Part shown: one piece after another, positions 53,267 through 61,137 of the stretch
How positions within the stretch are numbered: position 1 is the stretch's first letter
Layout: every line of letters begins with the position of its first letter
Assembly (NCBI GenBank): GCA_040754075.1
Contig: JBFMDH010000007.1
Coordinates: forward strand, 1 to 64,000
Reading direction: 5' to 3'
Source: Acidobacteriota bacterium
GTDB taxonomy: Bacteria > Acidobacteriota > Blastocatellia > UBA7656
Length of the DNA stretch: 64,000 bases
Translations under genes and position numbers: made by a program
Notes under the pieces: model-generated
Database searches by the model: none
Seen by the model: only the letters and a program-made list of their open reading frames with translations
What the model was told of the DNA's origin: nothing

Positions 53267-55699
53267 ATGAAGAACGGAAGAAACGGAAATCTAAAAGTTG
53301 TCGGCAAACCCTATCGCAAAGTGGATGCGCGAATGAAATGCACAGGGCAAACCAAATTCGCGGATGACGTCGCGTTGCCGCGCATGCTTTACGCGAAACT
53401 TTTGCGCAGTCACATTCCCCACGCGCTCATCAAACATATAGATGTTTCTAAAGCTCTTGCGCTTCCGGGGGTTGTGGCAATCCTAACCGGCAAAGATTTG
53501 CCTATTCCTTACGGCATTCTGCCCGTCAGTCAGGATGAACACACGCTTTGCATAAACAAAGTCCGTTTCATCGGCGACCCGGTTGCCGCGATTGCCGCGA
53601 TTGACGAGGACACGGCGTTTGAGGCGATGGATTTAATCGAAGTTGAATATGAACGTTTGCAACCCATCGCCTCCATCGAAGACGCGCTCAACATCAATGA
53701 GCCGCGCATTCACGAATACGGCGACCACGGTAATACTCATAAAAAAGTGTCGCTTGAATTCGGCAACCTGGATGAAGGTTTTGCCGAAGCCGACCACATA
53801 CGCGAAGACATTTTCTTTTACGAAGGCAACACCCATCTGCCGATTGAACAACACGCCTCGCTTGCCAATTTTGACCCGGACGGGAAACTGACGCTCTGGA
53901 GTTCAACGCAAACGCCGCATTATGTCCACCGCGCGCTCGCCAAAGTTTTAGAGATGCCCGCCGCGCACATTCGCGTCATTGCCACACCGAACGGCGGCGG
54001 CTTCGGCGGCAAAAGCGACCCGTTCAATCACGAAGTCGCGGTGTGCAAACTTTCGATGATAACCGGTCGTCCTGTGAAAATTACTCTCACCCGCGAAGAG
54101 GTTTTCTATTGTCATCGCGGGCGTCATCCGGTTTTGATGTGGGCGAAGACCGGCGTCAAAAAAGACGGATCGATTACCGCCATGCACTTTCGCAATTTCC
54201 TGGATGGCGGCGCGTATGGCAGTTATGGTGTAGCTTCAACCTTTTATACCGGCGCATTGCAAACCGTGACCTACGAAGTACCGCGTTATAAATTTGAAGG
54301 CACCAGAGTTTTCACCAACAAACCGCCTTGCGGTCCGAAACGTGGACACGGCACGCCGCAACCGCGATTTGCGCTTGAAGTTCAACTCGATAAAATCGCG
54401 AGTGACCTGGGACTCGACCCGGCAGAGATGCGCCGCCAGCATCTCGCCCCGGCAAACTCGATTACCGCAAACTGGCTGCGCATCGGTTCGATGGGGCTTG
54501 GCGCGTGCATTGATAAAATCGTTGATGCGAGTGATTGGAAAAACAAGTTCCGCAAACTTCCTTACGGTAAAGGCATCGGTATCGCTTGCAGTTCGTACCT
54601 GTGCGGCGCGGGCTTGCCGATTTACTGGAACAACCTGCCGCATTCGGGTGTGCAACTTCGCCTGGACAGACAAGGCGGCGTTTGTGTGATGTGCGGGTCA
54701 ACCGACATCGGGCAAGGTTCGGATTCGGTTCTCGCTTACATAGTCGCAGAAGTCTTAGGCATTGAACCGTTCGACATTCGCATCGTGACCGCCGACACCG
54801 ATTTAACCCCGGTTGATTTGGGCAGCTATTCAAGCCGCGTGACCTTGATGACCGGCAACGCCGCTGTGCAAGCCGCCGAACGCGCCCGTGAAATTTTAGC
54901 TAAAGCGGTTGCCGAAAAACTCGATGTGCCGGTTGAAGATTTATCATTTGCAGAACATCGGGTTTTCGATGTGCGAAACCCTGAACACGGCGTGAGTTTT
55001 GCTGAAGCCGTGGTTTTAGCAGAATCAAAATTCGGCACCGTGGGAACCGTCGGTTCATACACGCCGCCGCGTTCGCCCGGCAAGTTCAAAGGCGCGGGAG
55101 TGGGACCTTCGCCGGCATACAGCTATTCAGCAGCGATTGCCGAAGTTGAGGTTGATGCCGAGACTGGTATCACAACGGTTGAACGCATTTGGATTGGTCA
55201 TGACATCGGGCGTTCGCTCAATCCTGCGCTGGTGATGGGGCAGGTTGAAGGCGGCGTTTACATGGGACTCGGTGAAGTCTTGATGGAAGAGATGGTCTAT
55301 CGCGCGAGTCGCAACATCGTGCATAAATTCCCGTCGATGCTCGAATACAAAAGTCCGACGACGATGGAGATGTGCGAGGTCAAAACGTTTTTAATTGAAG
55401 ACCCAGACCCCAACGGGCCATTTGGCGCAAAAGAGGTCGGGCAAGGACCGCTGCTGCCGGTGATGCCTGCGGTGGTGAATGCAATTTATGATGCAGTGGG
55501 CGTTTATGTTGATGAAATCCCCGCGACCCCTGAAAAAGTGTTGGCGGCGCTCAAGGCAAAAGCCCAAGGCAAGGAAGGGCGCTTTGGACCCAAAGCGGTT
55601 CCGACAGTTGACTGGGGCAATCCCTTAAAAGTTTTAACTCCGCTTGAGGGCGGCGACGGCAAAGAAATGCCCAACGCCGCAGTGCATTTGAGAGAGTGA
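53267..55699 (+). CDS. Molybdopterin-binding large subunit, xanthine-oxidase family (HcrA-like)
   Basis: The 810-residue protein has an N-terminal a/b-hammerhead domain (about 15-125) with GKPYRKVDARMKCTG and ALPGVVAILTGKDLP, followed by the large molybdopterin-binding domains with GGGFGGKSDP, RGHGTPQPRFALEVQLD, SSRVTLMTGNA and the catalytic Glu723 in GAKEVGQGP. Its usual place is the alpha subunit of aldehyde, xanthine or 4-hydroxybenzoyl-CoA converting enzymes. The partner FAD subunit (56731-57720) carries a reductase-type iron-sulfur insert, which favours a low-potential dehydroxylation. The substrate cannot be read from the sequence. A C-terminal extension of about 45 residues follows the conserved domain. 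Confidence 0.88.
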   Translation: MKNGRNGNLKVVGKPYRKVDARMKCTGQTKFADDVALPRMLYAKLLRSHIPHALIKHIDVSKALALPGVVAILTGKDLPIPYGILPVSQDEHTLCINKVRFIGDPVAAIAAIDEDTAFEAMDLIEVEYERLQPIASIEDALNINEPRIHEYGDHGNTHKKVSLEFGNLDEGFAEADHIREDIFFYEGNTHLPIEQHASLANFDPDGKLTLWSSTQTPHYVHRALAKVLEMPAAHIRVIATPNGGGFGGKSDPFNHEVAVCKLSMITGRPVKITLTREEVFYCHRGRHPVLMWAKTGVKKDGSITAMHFRNFLDGGAYGSYGVASTFYTGALQTVTYEVPRYKFEGTRVFTNKPPCGPKRGHGTPQPRFALEVQLDKIASDLGLDPAEMRRQHLAPANSITANWLRIGSMGLGACIDKIVDASDWKNKFRKLPYGKGIGIACSSYLCGAGLPIYWNNLPHSGVQLRLDRQGGVCVMCGSTDIGQGSDSVLAYIVAEVLGIEPFDIRIVTADTDLTPVDLGSYSSRVTLMTGNAAVQAAERAREILAKAVAEKLDVPVEDLSFAEHRVFDVRNPEHGVSFAEAVVLAESKFGTVGTVGSYTPPRSPGKFKGAGVGPSPAYSYSAAIAEVEVDAETGITTVERIWIGHDIGRSLNPALVMGQVEGGVYMGLGEVLMEEMVYRASRNIVHKFPSMLEYKSPTTMEMCEVKTFLIEDPDPNGPFGAKEVGQGPLLPVMPAVVNAIYDAVGVYVDEIPATPEKVLAALKAKAQGKEGRFGPKAVPTVDWGNPLKVLTPLEGGDGKEMPNAAVHLRE

Positions 55700-55704
55700 A
55701 CGCT

Positions 55705-56091
55705 ATGGGAAAGTCGAGAAAGATCGTTGTTGATGGCATGACTTATATGTGGCGATTTGCGCCAGGCTATGAAAAGACGGGTGAGGCTGCCAATCGCTAT
55801 CGCTGTCACGACATCTTCACAGCCTATATACACGAATACCGGCACAGCCCCCTGCAAGCGCATTTCATCACCTGGGAAGACCCAGTGATCGGCGGACCTC
55901 TGCATATGGGAGCGCCGATTAATCTTTATGATTCAACTTCGCCGCGCATCAACCTGCATGAGCCGAAAAACGCGGCGAAGATGATTCGACTGGCATTACA
56001 ACTTGGCTGGCAACCGGCAAACGGTAAGAAACCTTTTGTGATCGAAAACGGGCAAGACATCTTAGCGGAATTGTGGAATAAGGCGGAATAG
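55705..56091 (+). CDS. Conserved-looking protein of unknown function in the molybdenum-enzyme operon
   Basis: The ATG at 55705, six bases after the previous stop, gives 128 residues. It contains VVDGMTYMWRFAPGYE, FITWEDPVIGGPLH and a C-terminal LALQLGWQPANGKKPFVI segment. The GWxP motif near the end recurs in small orphan proteins of unknown role. No catalytic motif is evident. Being between the enzyme subunits suggests a cotranscribed passenger. Confidence 0.6.
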   Translation: MGKSRKIVVDGMTYMWRFAPGYEKTGEAANRYRCHDIFTAYIHEYRHSPLQAHFITWEDPVIGGPLHMGAPINLYDSTSPRINLHEPKNAAKMIRLALQLGWQPANGKKPFVIENGQDILAELWNKAE

Positions 56092-56101
56092 AGGAAAAGT
56101 C

Positions 56102-56680
56102 ATGGCATCGAATCCCAAAAAACTATTTACTCCTGAAGAATATTTAGAGTCGGAACGTCAATCCGAATATAAGAGCGAATATTTAGATGGTGAGATATTC
56201 GCCATGGCAGGAGCCAGTGAGGCGCATATTCTGATTGAAGCAAATGTGATTGCTGAGTTTAACGTCCAATTCCAAAAGAAACCCTGCCAGGTTTATACGG
56301 GCAATATGAAAATAGACCTCAGCAAGCACGGTATGTATGCTTACCCTGATGCCGTTGTGGTGTGTGGCGATCCCATTTATAGCGATAAGTACAAAGATAA
56401 TTTGCTCAACCCATTGCTTATCGTGGAAATTCTTTCACCTTCAACTGAAGCCTATGATCGAGGGGAAAAGTTTTTCCGTTATCGAAAGCTGGAAACTTTC
56501 AAAGAGTATTTATTGATTTCACAACATACTCCGCATATTGATCACTATTTTAAACAGGAAACTAACAAATGGATATTATCCGAAAGCGACGGGTTGCAAG
56601 ACACTCTTAAGTTACCCACACTTGAAATCACACTCAGTCTTTCTCGAATATACGAAAAGGTAAAATTCGATCAGGCTTGA
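56102..56680 (+). CDS. Uma2-family putative endonuclease (PD-(D/E)XK)
   Basis: The 192-residue protein has YLDGEIFAMAGASEAH, YPDAVVVCGDP, LLIVEILSPST and AYDRGEKFFRYR, which carry the acidic and lysine residues typical of Uma2-family nuclease-like folds. The family is common in bacteria as multicopy genes; its function is not established. It lies 10 bp after the 128-residue gene and 50 bp before the FAD subunit. Its place inside a metabolic operon is unusual. Confidence 0.82.
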   Translation: MASNPKKLFTPEEYLESERQSEYKSEYLDGEIFAMAGASEAHILIEANVIAEFNVQFQKKPCQVYTGNMKIDLSKHGMYAYPDAVVVCGDPIYSDKYKDNLLNPLLIVEILSPSTEAYDRGEKFFRYRKLETFKEYLLISQHTPHIDHYFKQETNKWILSESDGLQDTLKLPTLEITLSLSRIYEKVKFDQA

Positions 56681-56730
56681 AAAATAGAGAATGGAAAAGG
56701 TAGTAACCCAATCAAGAGAAATAAATCCTT

Positions 56731-57720
56731 ATGATGAGACTTCCGAAATTTGACTACCGCGTCCCCAAAACCATTGAAGACGCGGTAAAAATAAAAGCCG
56801 CTTGCGGTAGTGATGCGATGTTCGTTGCAGGCGGCACTGACCTTTACCCGAACATGAAGCGGCGACAACAAACGCCCAAGACGGTAATTTCCGTGATGCG
56901 CCTCGCTGAATTGCATTCCATCAAAGGCGACGGCGAATCGGGCTTAACCATTGGCGCGGGCATTTTGCTCAGTGAGATTTGTGCAAGTTCACTAATCAAT
57001 CAGTCACACAAAGTGGTTGCCGATGCGGCGCGCACCATTTCAACGCCGTTGCTTCGCAATATGGGAACGATTGGCGGCAATCTGCTTTTAGATACGCGCT
57101 GCAATTATTACGACCAGAATTATGAATGGCGTAAAGGCATCAACTTCTGTATGAAAAAAGACGGCGATACCTGTTGGGTCGCGCCCGGCAGTTCGACGTG
57201 CTGGGCGGTGCAATCTTCGGACTTAGTCCCGGTGATGGTGGCGCTCGGCGCGCGTTTGAAATTCGTTTCAAGCGCAGGCGAAAGAGTGGTTGAAGCCCGT
57301 GAACTTTATAACAATGACGGCATCAATTACCTGCACAAACAAGCGAATGAATTGCTTACGGAAATTTATATTCCGCCGATGAAAAATAAACATGCAGTTT
57401 ATAAAAAACTCAGACGACGCGGGGCATTCGATTTTCCGGTGTTAGGAGTTGCCGCCGCCGTCGAAGTCGCGAGTGATGCCACGATTGCAGCGGCGCATAT
57501 CGTTTTGGGCGGTGTCGCTCCTGCACCGGTTGAAGTCAAAGATGCTGAAGCCGTTTTAATCGGACAGGCATTTACTGAAGAAACTATCGAAGCCGCAGCC
57601 GAGGCTTGTTATCTGAAAGCCCGACCTCTGGATAACACGGATTTTGTGATGGGCTGGCGTAAACAGATGGCGCGACCGTTTGCGCGACGCGCGCTGGTTG
57701 AATTGCAATCGGCGTTATAA
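56731..57720 (+). CDS. FAD-binding subunit with [4Fe-4S] insert, 4-hydroxybenzoyl-CoA reductase beta-like
   Basis: The 329-residue protein has the FAD-binding motifs VAGGTDLYPNMK and TIGGNLLL. Between residues 121 and 162 it has an insertion with C124, C140, C148 and C157 (C-x15-C-x7-C-x8-C). An insert of this kind, holding a [4Fe-4S] cluster, is known from the HcrB subunit of 4-hydroxybenzoyl-CoA reductase, and I recall the same spacing there. The C-terminal CO-dehydrogenase flavoprotein domain follows (VYKKLRRRGAFDFPVLGVA). The insert is not found in ordinary xanthine dehydrogenase flavin subunits. The enzyme probably reduces an aromatic thioester, but the substrate is unproven. Confidence 0.85.
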   Translation: MMRLPKFDYRVPKTIEDAVKIKAACGSDAMFVAGGTDLYPNMKRRQQTPKTVISVMRLAELHSIKGDGESGLTIGAGILLSEICASSLINQSHKVVADAARTISTPLLRNMGTIGGNLLLDTRCNYYDQNYEWRKGINFCMKKDGDTCWVAPGSSTCWAVQSSDLVPVMVALGARLKFVSSAGERVVEARELYNNDGINYLHKQANELLTEIYIPPMKNKHAVYKKLRRRGAFDFPVLGVAAAVEVASDATIAAAHIVLGGVAPAPVEVKDAEAVLIGQAFTEETIEAAAEACYLKARPLDNTDFVMGWRKQMARPFARRALVELQSAL

Positions 57721-57758
57721 ACATTCGGTTCGCGGCATTCAACTGCGAAAGGATTATT

Positions 57759-57857
57759 GTGGTCGTTTTATTTTTACTATTTATCGCCGTAGTTTTCGGA
57801 TTAGCCATCGCCGGGTTTGTGACCTGGGCAATTCTCAGCGAGCGAAAGAAGAATTGA
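57759..57857 (+). CDS. Possible small single-pass membrane protein
   Basis: A GTG at 57759, with GAAAGGA before it, gives 32 residues: a hydrophobic helix (MVVLFLLFIAVVFGLAIAGF) and a basic end (SERKKN). It lies 38 bp after the FAD subunit gene and may be its last co-transcribed gene. Short hydrophobic frames can arise by chance. Confidence 0.45.
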   Translation: MVVLFLLFIAVVFGLAIAGFVTWAILSERKKN

Positions 57858-57927
57858 GCAGCAGCGCAAATCTTTGTGCTACTGCTCACCATCAATTATA
57901 AATTTCACGCCTGTGTGATTTCCTCAA

Positions 57928-60591
57928 CTATTGAACAATCAGAGTCAGAGTAGCGGTTCGCGTCCTACCGGAATCGTCTCTGGCTTGAAAGGTTAATAGG
58001 TGTTGGCCAAGCGCCGCGCTGCCTTTCACCTTTAATTTGAAATTTACCCGGCTTTCCGTTGTCGAAACCGAATCACCAACTAAAACGATACCTCTGGGCA
58101 GAGGGGTCGCGGCAGTGATGGTGACGTTGCCAGTGAAACCGCCCGTGCGGTTGATGTCGGCAGCGATTTTGACCTTGCCGAATGAAGTGGTGACGGTCGG
58201 CTGGCTAAACGACAGCGAGAAATCCGGTCCTGTGGGAATGGTAACGGGCGAATACTTGACCAGAAAGGCATCGTTGCTCCCTTTGAGTTCGCGTTGAAAC
58301 GCGCCTGTGGTTGTCGGGAAGGTCGAACCATCAGTGACGATACCAGAGACGAAGATGTTGCCTTGCGGGTCAACGGCGATGCCTTGCGGGAGGGTAACGC
58401 CGTCGCCGCCTAGATAAGTCGCAAACAGCACATCGTAAGTATCGGGGGCAAAGACGACGACAAAGCCGTTTTCGTTTACACCGCCAGGCGTGGACTGGGT
58501 CGGGCTGACGGTCGGCAGGTCGGTTGAGTTAGTATCGCCTGTGATATAAATAGCCCCGCGTGAATCTTTTGCCGAGGCGGATGTAAATTCGTCACGGCTG
58601 CCACCAAATATGCCTTTCGCGCTACCATTGCCGTTTTGATCAACGGGCGCAACGACAACGTCGTATCCGCCGCCGGTGGCTTGAGGCGCTACAGAAGAAG
58701 GGCTAACCAGACCGCTACCACCGGGAGGATATACGGCACTGCCCGTAAGTTGACCCATAAGTGGATCAGGGGGGGAGATTCTGTCGTATAATTCCTCTAG
58801 TATTTCTACACAGGTCGGCTCTCGCCCCAATCTGTCACGTAGTTTGTTTTGAATAGCTGCGATAGCTAAAGTCGGGTGTACGCGAACATCGGTGTAGCCG
58901 GAATCTCCAATAGAATAGGCTTGTAGTATGTTTTCCAGTTCGTCACAGCTTGGATCAGTTGCCTGCAGAGCAATGCCGCCTGTGGTTAGGTTTGTCGAGT
59001 CGCTTGCGCCGACAATCACTATCTGGTTTCCGTCGGATGAGACCGAAACCGAACTCGCTTCCTCGTCGCCATTCCCGCCAGAAAAAGTAGAGAACAACAG
59101 GCTCGTTCCGGTTGCCGAAACAACCGACAAAAACATATCGCGGTCGCCGCCGCCATAGTTTGCCTGCGTCGGATTGACCGTCGGAAAGGTCACGCTCGTG
59201 GCTCCACGCCCATCAATTGTGCCGATAAGGTAAGCATTATTCTGAGCGTCGAGCTTGAGGTCTTTGGCTTCATCAATTTGGTTACCGCCGAGAAAGCTCG
59301 AATAAATTATTCCTGTCCCGTCGCTAGTGAGTTTGGCAACGAAAGCATCAAGGCTGCCTCCCTGGGTTGATTGAAAAGCATTCCTGATAGGGAAATCGGA
59401 AGCGGCGGTTGCGCCCGCGATATAGATAGCGCCTGTCGCATCAAGGGCTATCGCATTGCCGCGACTGCCGCTGTCGTTGCCGCCGAAAAAGGTTGAGAAA
59501 ATCAGCGAACCATCCGGCGCAAACTTGCTGATGAACGCTTTGTTGCTGGAGTTATTGGCTTTCGTTCCGTCAATCGGATTGCGCGTCGGAAAATCGCTCG
59601 ATTGAGTTGTGCCAATAATGTAAGCGTTGCCCTCAGCGTCAACCGCCACATCGTATGCGCCATCGAAGTTGCCTGCCGCGCCGCCCAGCAATGTTGAATA
59701 CACAACCACCGGATCAATCACCAGAGGCTTGCTTTCATCGTATTCGCCGAGTTCAAAAGCAACCAGAGGATTTTGGATTTTGGATTTTGGATTTTGGATT
59801 GTTGAAGGCGGAGCTACAAGTTTGTACTGTCCGGCGATTTCCTGACGCTTGCCGTTGATCTCTTGATAGATGCGCGGCGCGTGTTGTCGCAACCGACCGA
59901 CGGCTGTATTTAATATTAAACCACCCGATGCATGATCTAATTCGACCCTATCGGCTCCTTCAACAGACATGGCGATCAGGCCAGGATTGGCTCCCACAGC
60001 CACTTTGAAGTCATATTCCAGTTCGCCTGCTTCGTTGCAGTAATAGATCAAATCAATGCCGGGATAGAGATTTTCATATTTGACCTTGGCGTACGCTTCG
60101 ACATTCGCGCGCCATTTTCGCGGGTCGTTGCCGATGAAATAATTGGACACGCCCGGCAATTTATCAATTCCGATAATACGCGGCTCGCGGTTGCTGTTGA
60201 TGGGACGCAACCCAATCACGGCGCTTTCAACCGGATGGATGATCTCCTCAGGCATCGCTTTACGCCTTGCATCTTTTGTTTCCGGGGTTTCCCTTAACTT
60301 TGGCAGACGCAGCACGGCTTCGCTTGCCGTCAGAAAGAGCGTGCTGTCTGAGGTTTTGGCGATGAAGCGCACCTCGGCGTCGGTCTGCCCGCGATTCGCC
60401 TCAAACCGCAACGGCATCTTCTTGAAAGCGATTCCTTGCGCTGTTGCGTCAACCGCCAGGCTCGGCATCGGCGAATCTGCGAAGGCAATCATTTGCGGAA
60501 CCTTTTCAAGGTTGGCAGGTAGGATGACGAAAATACTCAAGATGGACAATATCAACATCAAGCTAATCGGGCGACGTAGAGATTTTTTCAA
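57928..60591 (-). CDS. Exported SBBP-repeat beta-propeller protein
   Basis: The 887-residue protein has a signal peptide (1-38), a conserved N-terminal domain with RFEANRGQTDAEVRF and PGIDLIYYCNEAGELEYDF (about 60-260), SBBP-type propeller repeats of the form YSSFLGG...AVDxxGNAYIxGxT (about 300-560 and 660-790), an inserted helical segment (about 550-625) with CDELENILQAYSIGD, and a C-terminal Ig-like domain (about 800-887). A heptamer array lies at 59768-59801 and encodes QNPKSKI units. The protein should act at the cell surface. It lies 13 bp after a helix-turn-helix gene, so the two form an operon. Confidence 0.88.
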   Translation of the reverse strand: MKKSLRRPISLMLILSILSIFVILPANLEKVPQMIAFADSPMPSLAVDATAQGIAFKKMPLRFEANRGQTDAEVRFIAKTSDSTLFLTASEAVLRLPKLRETPETKDARRKAMPEEIIHPVESAVIGLRPINSNREPRIIGIDKLPGVSNYFIGNDPRKWRANVEAYAKVKYENLYPGIDLIYYCNEAGELEYDFKVAVGANPGLIAMSVEGADRVELDHASGGLILNTAVGRLRQHAPRIYQEINGKRQEIAGQYKLVAPPSTIQNPKSKIQNPLVAFELGEYDESKPLVIDPVVVYSTLLGGAAGNFDGAYDVAVDAEGNAYIIGTTQSSDFPTRNPIDGTKANNSSNKAFISKFAPDGSLIFSTFFGGNDSGSRGNAIALDATGAIYIAGATAASDFPIRNAFQSTQGGSLDAFVAKLTSDGTGIIYSSFLGGNQIDEAKDLKLDAQNNAYLIGTIDGRGATSVTFPTVNPTQANYGGGDRDMFLSVVSATGTSLLFSTFSGGNGDEEASSVSVSSDGNQIVIVGASDSTNLTTGGIALQATDPSCDELENILQAYSIGDSGYTDVRVHPTLAIAAIQNKLRDRLGREPTCVEILEELYDRISPPDPLMGQLTGSAVYPPGGSGLVSPSSVAPQATGGGYDVVVAPVDQNGNGSAKGIFGGSRDEFTSASAKDSRGAIYITGDTNSTDLPTVSPTQSTPGGVNENGFVVVFAPDTYDVLFATYLGGDGVTLPQGIAVDPQGNIFVSGIVTDGSTFPTTTGAFQRELKGSNDAFLVKYSPVTIPTGPDFSLSFSQPTVTTSFGKVKIAADINRTGGFTGNVTITAATPLPRGIVLVGDSVSTTESRVNFKLKVKGSAALGQHLLTFQARDDSGRTRTATLTLIVQ
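59768..59801. repeat. In-frame GGATTTT heptamer array inside the SBBP gene
   Basis: Four copies of GGATTTT plus a partial fifth run through the coding region and encode a QNPKSKI repeat on the minus strand. The unit shares the GGATT core of the arrays between pilB and pilT. A change of one unit (7 bp) would shift the frame. Confidence 0.85.
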
Positions 60592-60604
60592 GGGTCTGCT
60601 CCTT

Positions 60605-60934
60605 TCAACTTATCGAATAAATGTTTGGCGTCAGGTCATTTTTTTCTTCTGTCCGATGGAGGAAATCTTGATCGGCAGTTACCTCTGCATGAAGCGTACG
60701 AAATAGGGAGTGGCGACAAATACGTTGCCCGCCACCGGCAGTCTTTACCCCGTGCGCCTTGCCCGAAGCGAGCCAGCGATAAATACTTTTGGGCGTTACC
60801 TGCGTAAGGGCGCTGGCTTGCCGAGTGGTGAGAAATTCACTGCTCAGGCGACAGATCGGGCAGAGCATCTGCGCCGGTTTTTTGATGATTCGCTCGCGCT
60901 CGAAGGCAATAATTTCAACTCGTCTCTTAATCAT
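60605..60934 (-). CDS. Small helix-turn-helix (excisionase/MerR-like) protein
   Basis: The 109-residue protein contains FLTTRQASALTQVTPKSIYRWLASGKAHG (about 34-62), a helix-turn-helix of the excisionase or MerR-like type, and HSLFRTLHAE after it. A CPIC motif (25-28) is the only cysteine pair. The C-terminus is polar. The gene lies 13 bp before the SBBP gene and is divergent from the winged-helix/TPR gene, so it may control either. The phage-type excisionase role is unlikely because no integrase is near. Confidence 0.75.
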   Translation of the reverse strand: MIKRRVEIIAFERERIIKKPAQMLCPICRLSSEFLTTRQASALTQVTPKSIYRWLASGKAHGVKTAGGGQRICRHSLFRTLHAEVTADQDFLHRTEEKNDLTPNIYSIS

Positions 60935-60941
60935 TAGTGGT

Positions 60942-60969
60942 TTGCCTCAACCCCATGAATTGGTATAAT
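60942..60969 (+). promoter_or_regulatory. Candidate sigma-70 promoter of the winged-helix/TPR gene
   Basis: TTGCCT (60942-60947) and TATAAT (60964-60969) are 16 bases apart. The transcript would begin near 60976 and leave a leader of about 160 nt before the ATG at 61138. Confidence 0.5.
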
Positions 60970-61137
60970 CGGCCCATCTTTATTTGGCAGCACAGACTCC
61001 AGTTCGTTTAACTTTCTGAAATCTGCAAACTGAAGCCTGCGCCCCTTTAGACAATCCCGATTCTATGAAATCAAGAAGCGCGAATCTGGAAAAGAATCGG
61101 AAAATAAACGGAAAAAATAGGATTGCCGGAGGTTATT

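Noticed and set aside
55504-55905. Minus-strand frames opposite the molybdenum-enzyme and following genes
   Set aside because: They are shadows of genes with clear motifs on the plus strand.
60605-60934. Excisionase-like protein as a sign of a prophage or integrative element
   Set aside because: No integrase, structural phage gene or attachment repeat was seen nearby; it looks like part of an operon with the SBBP gene.
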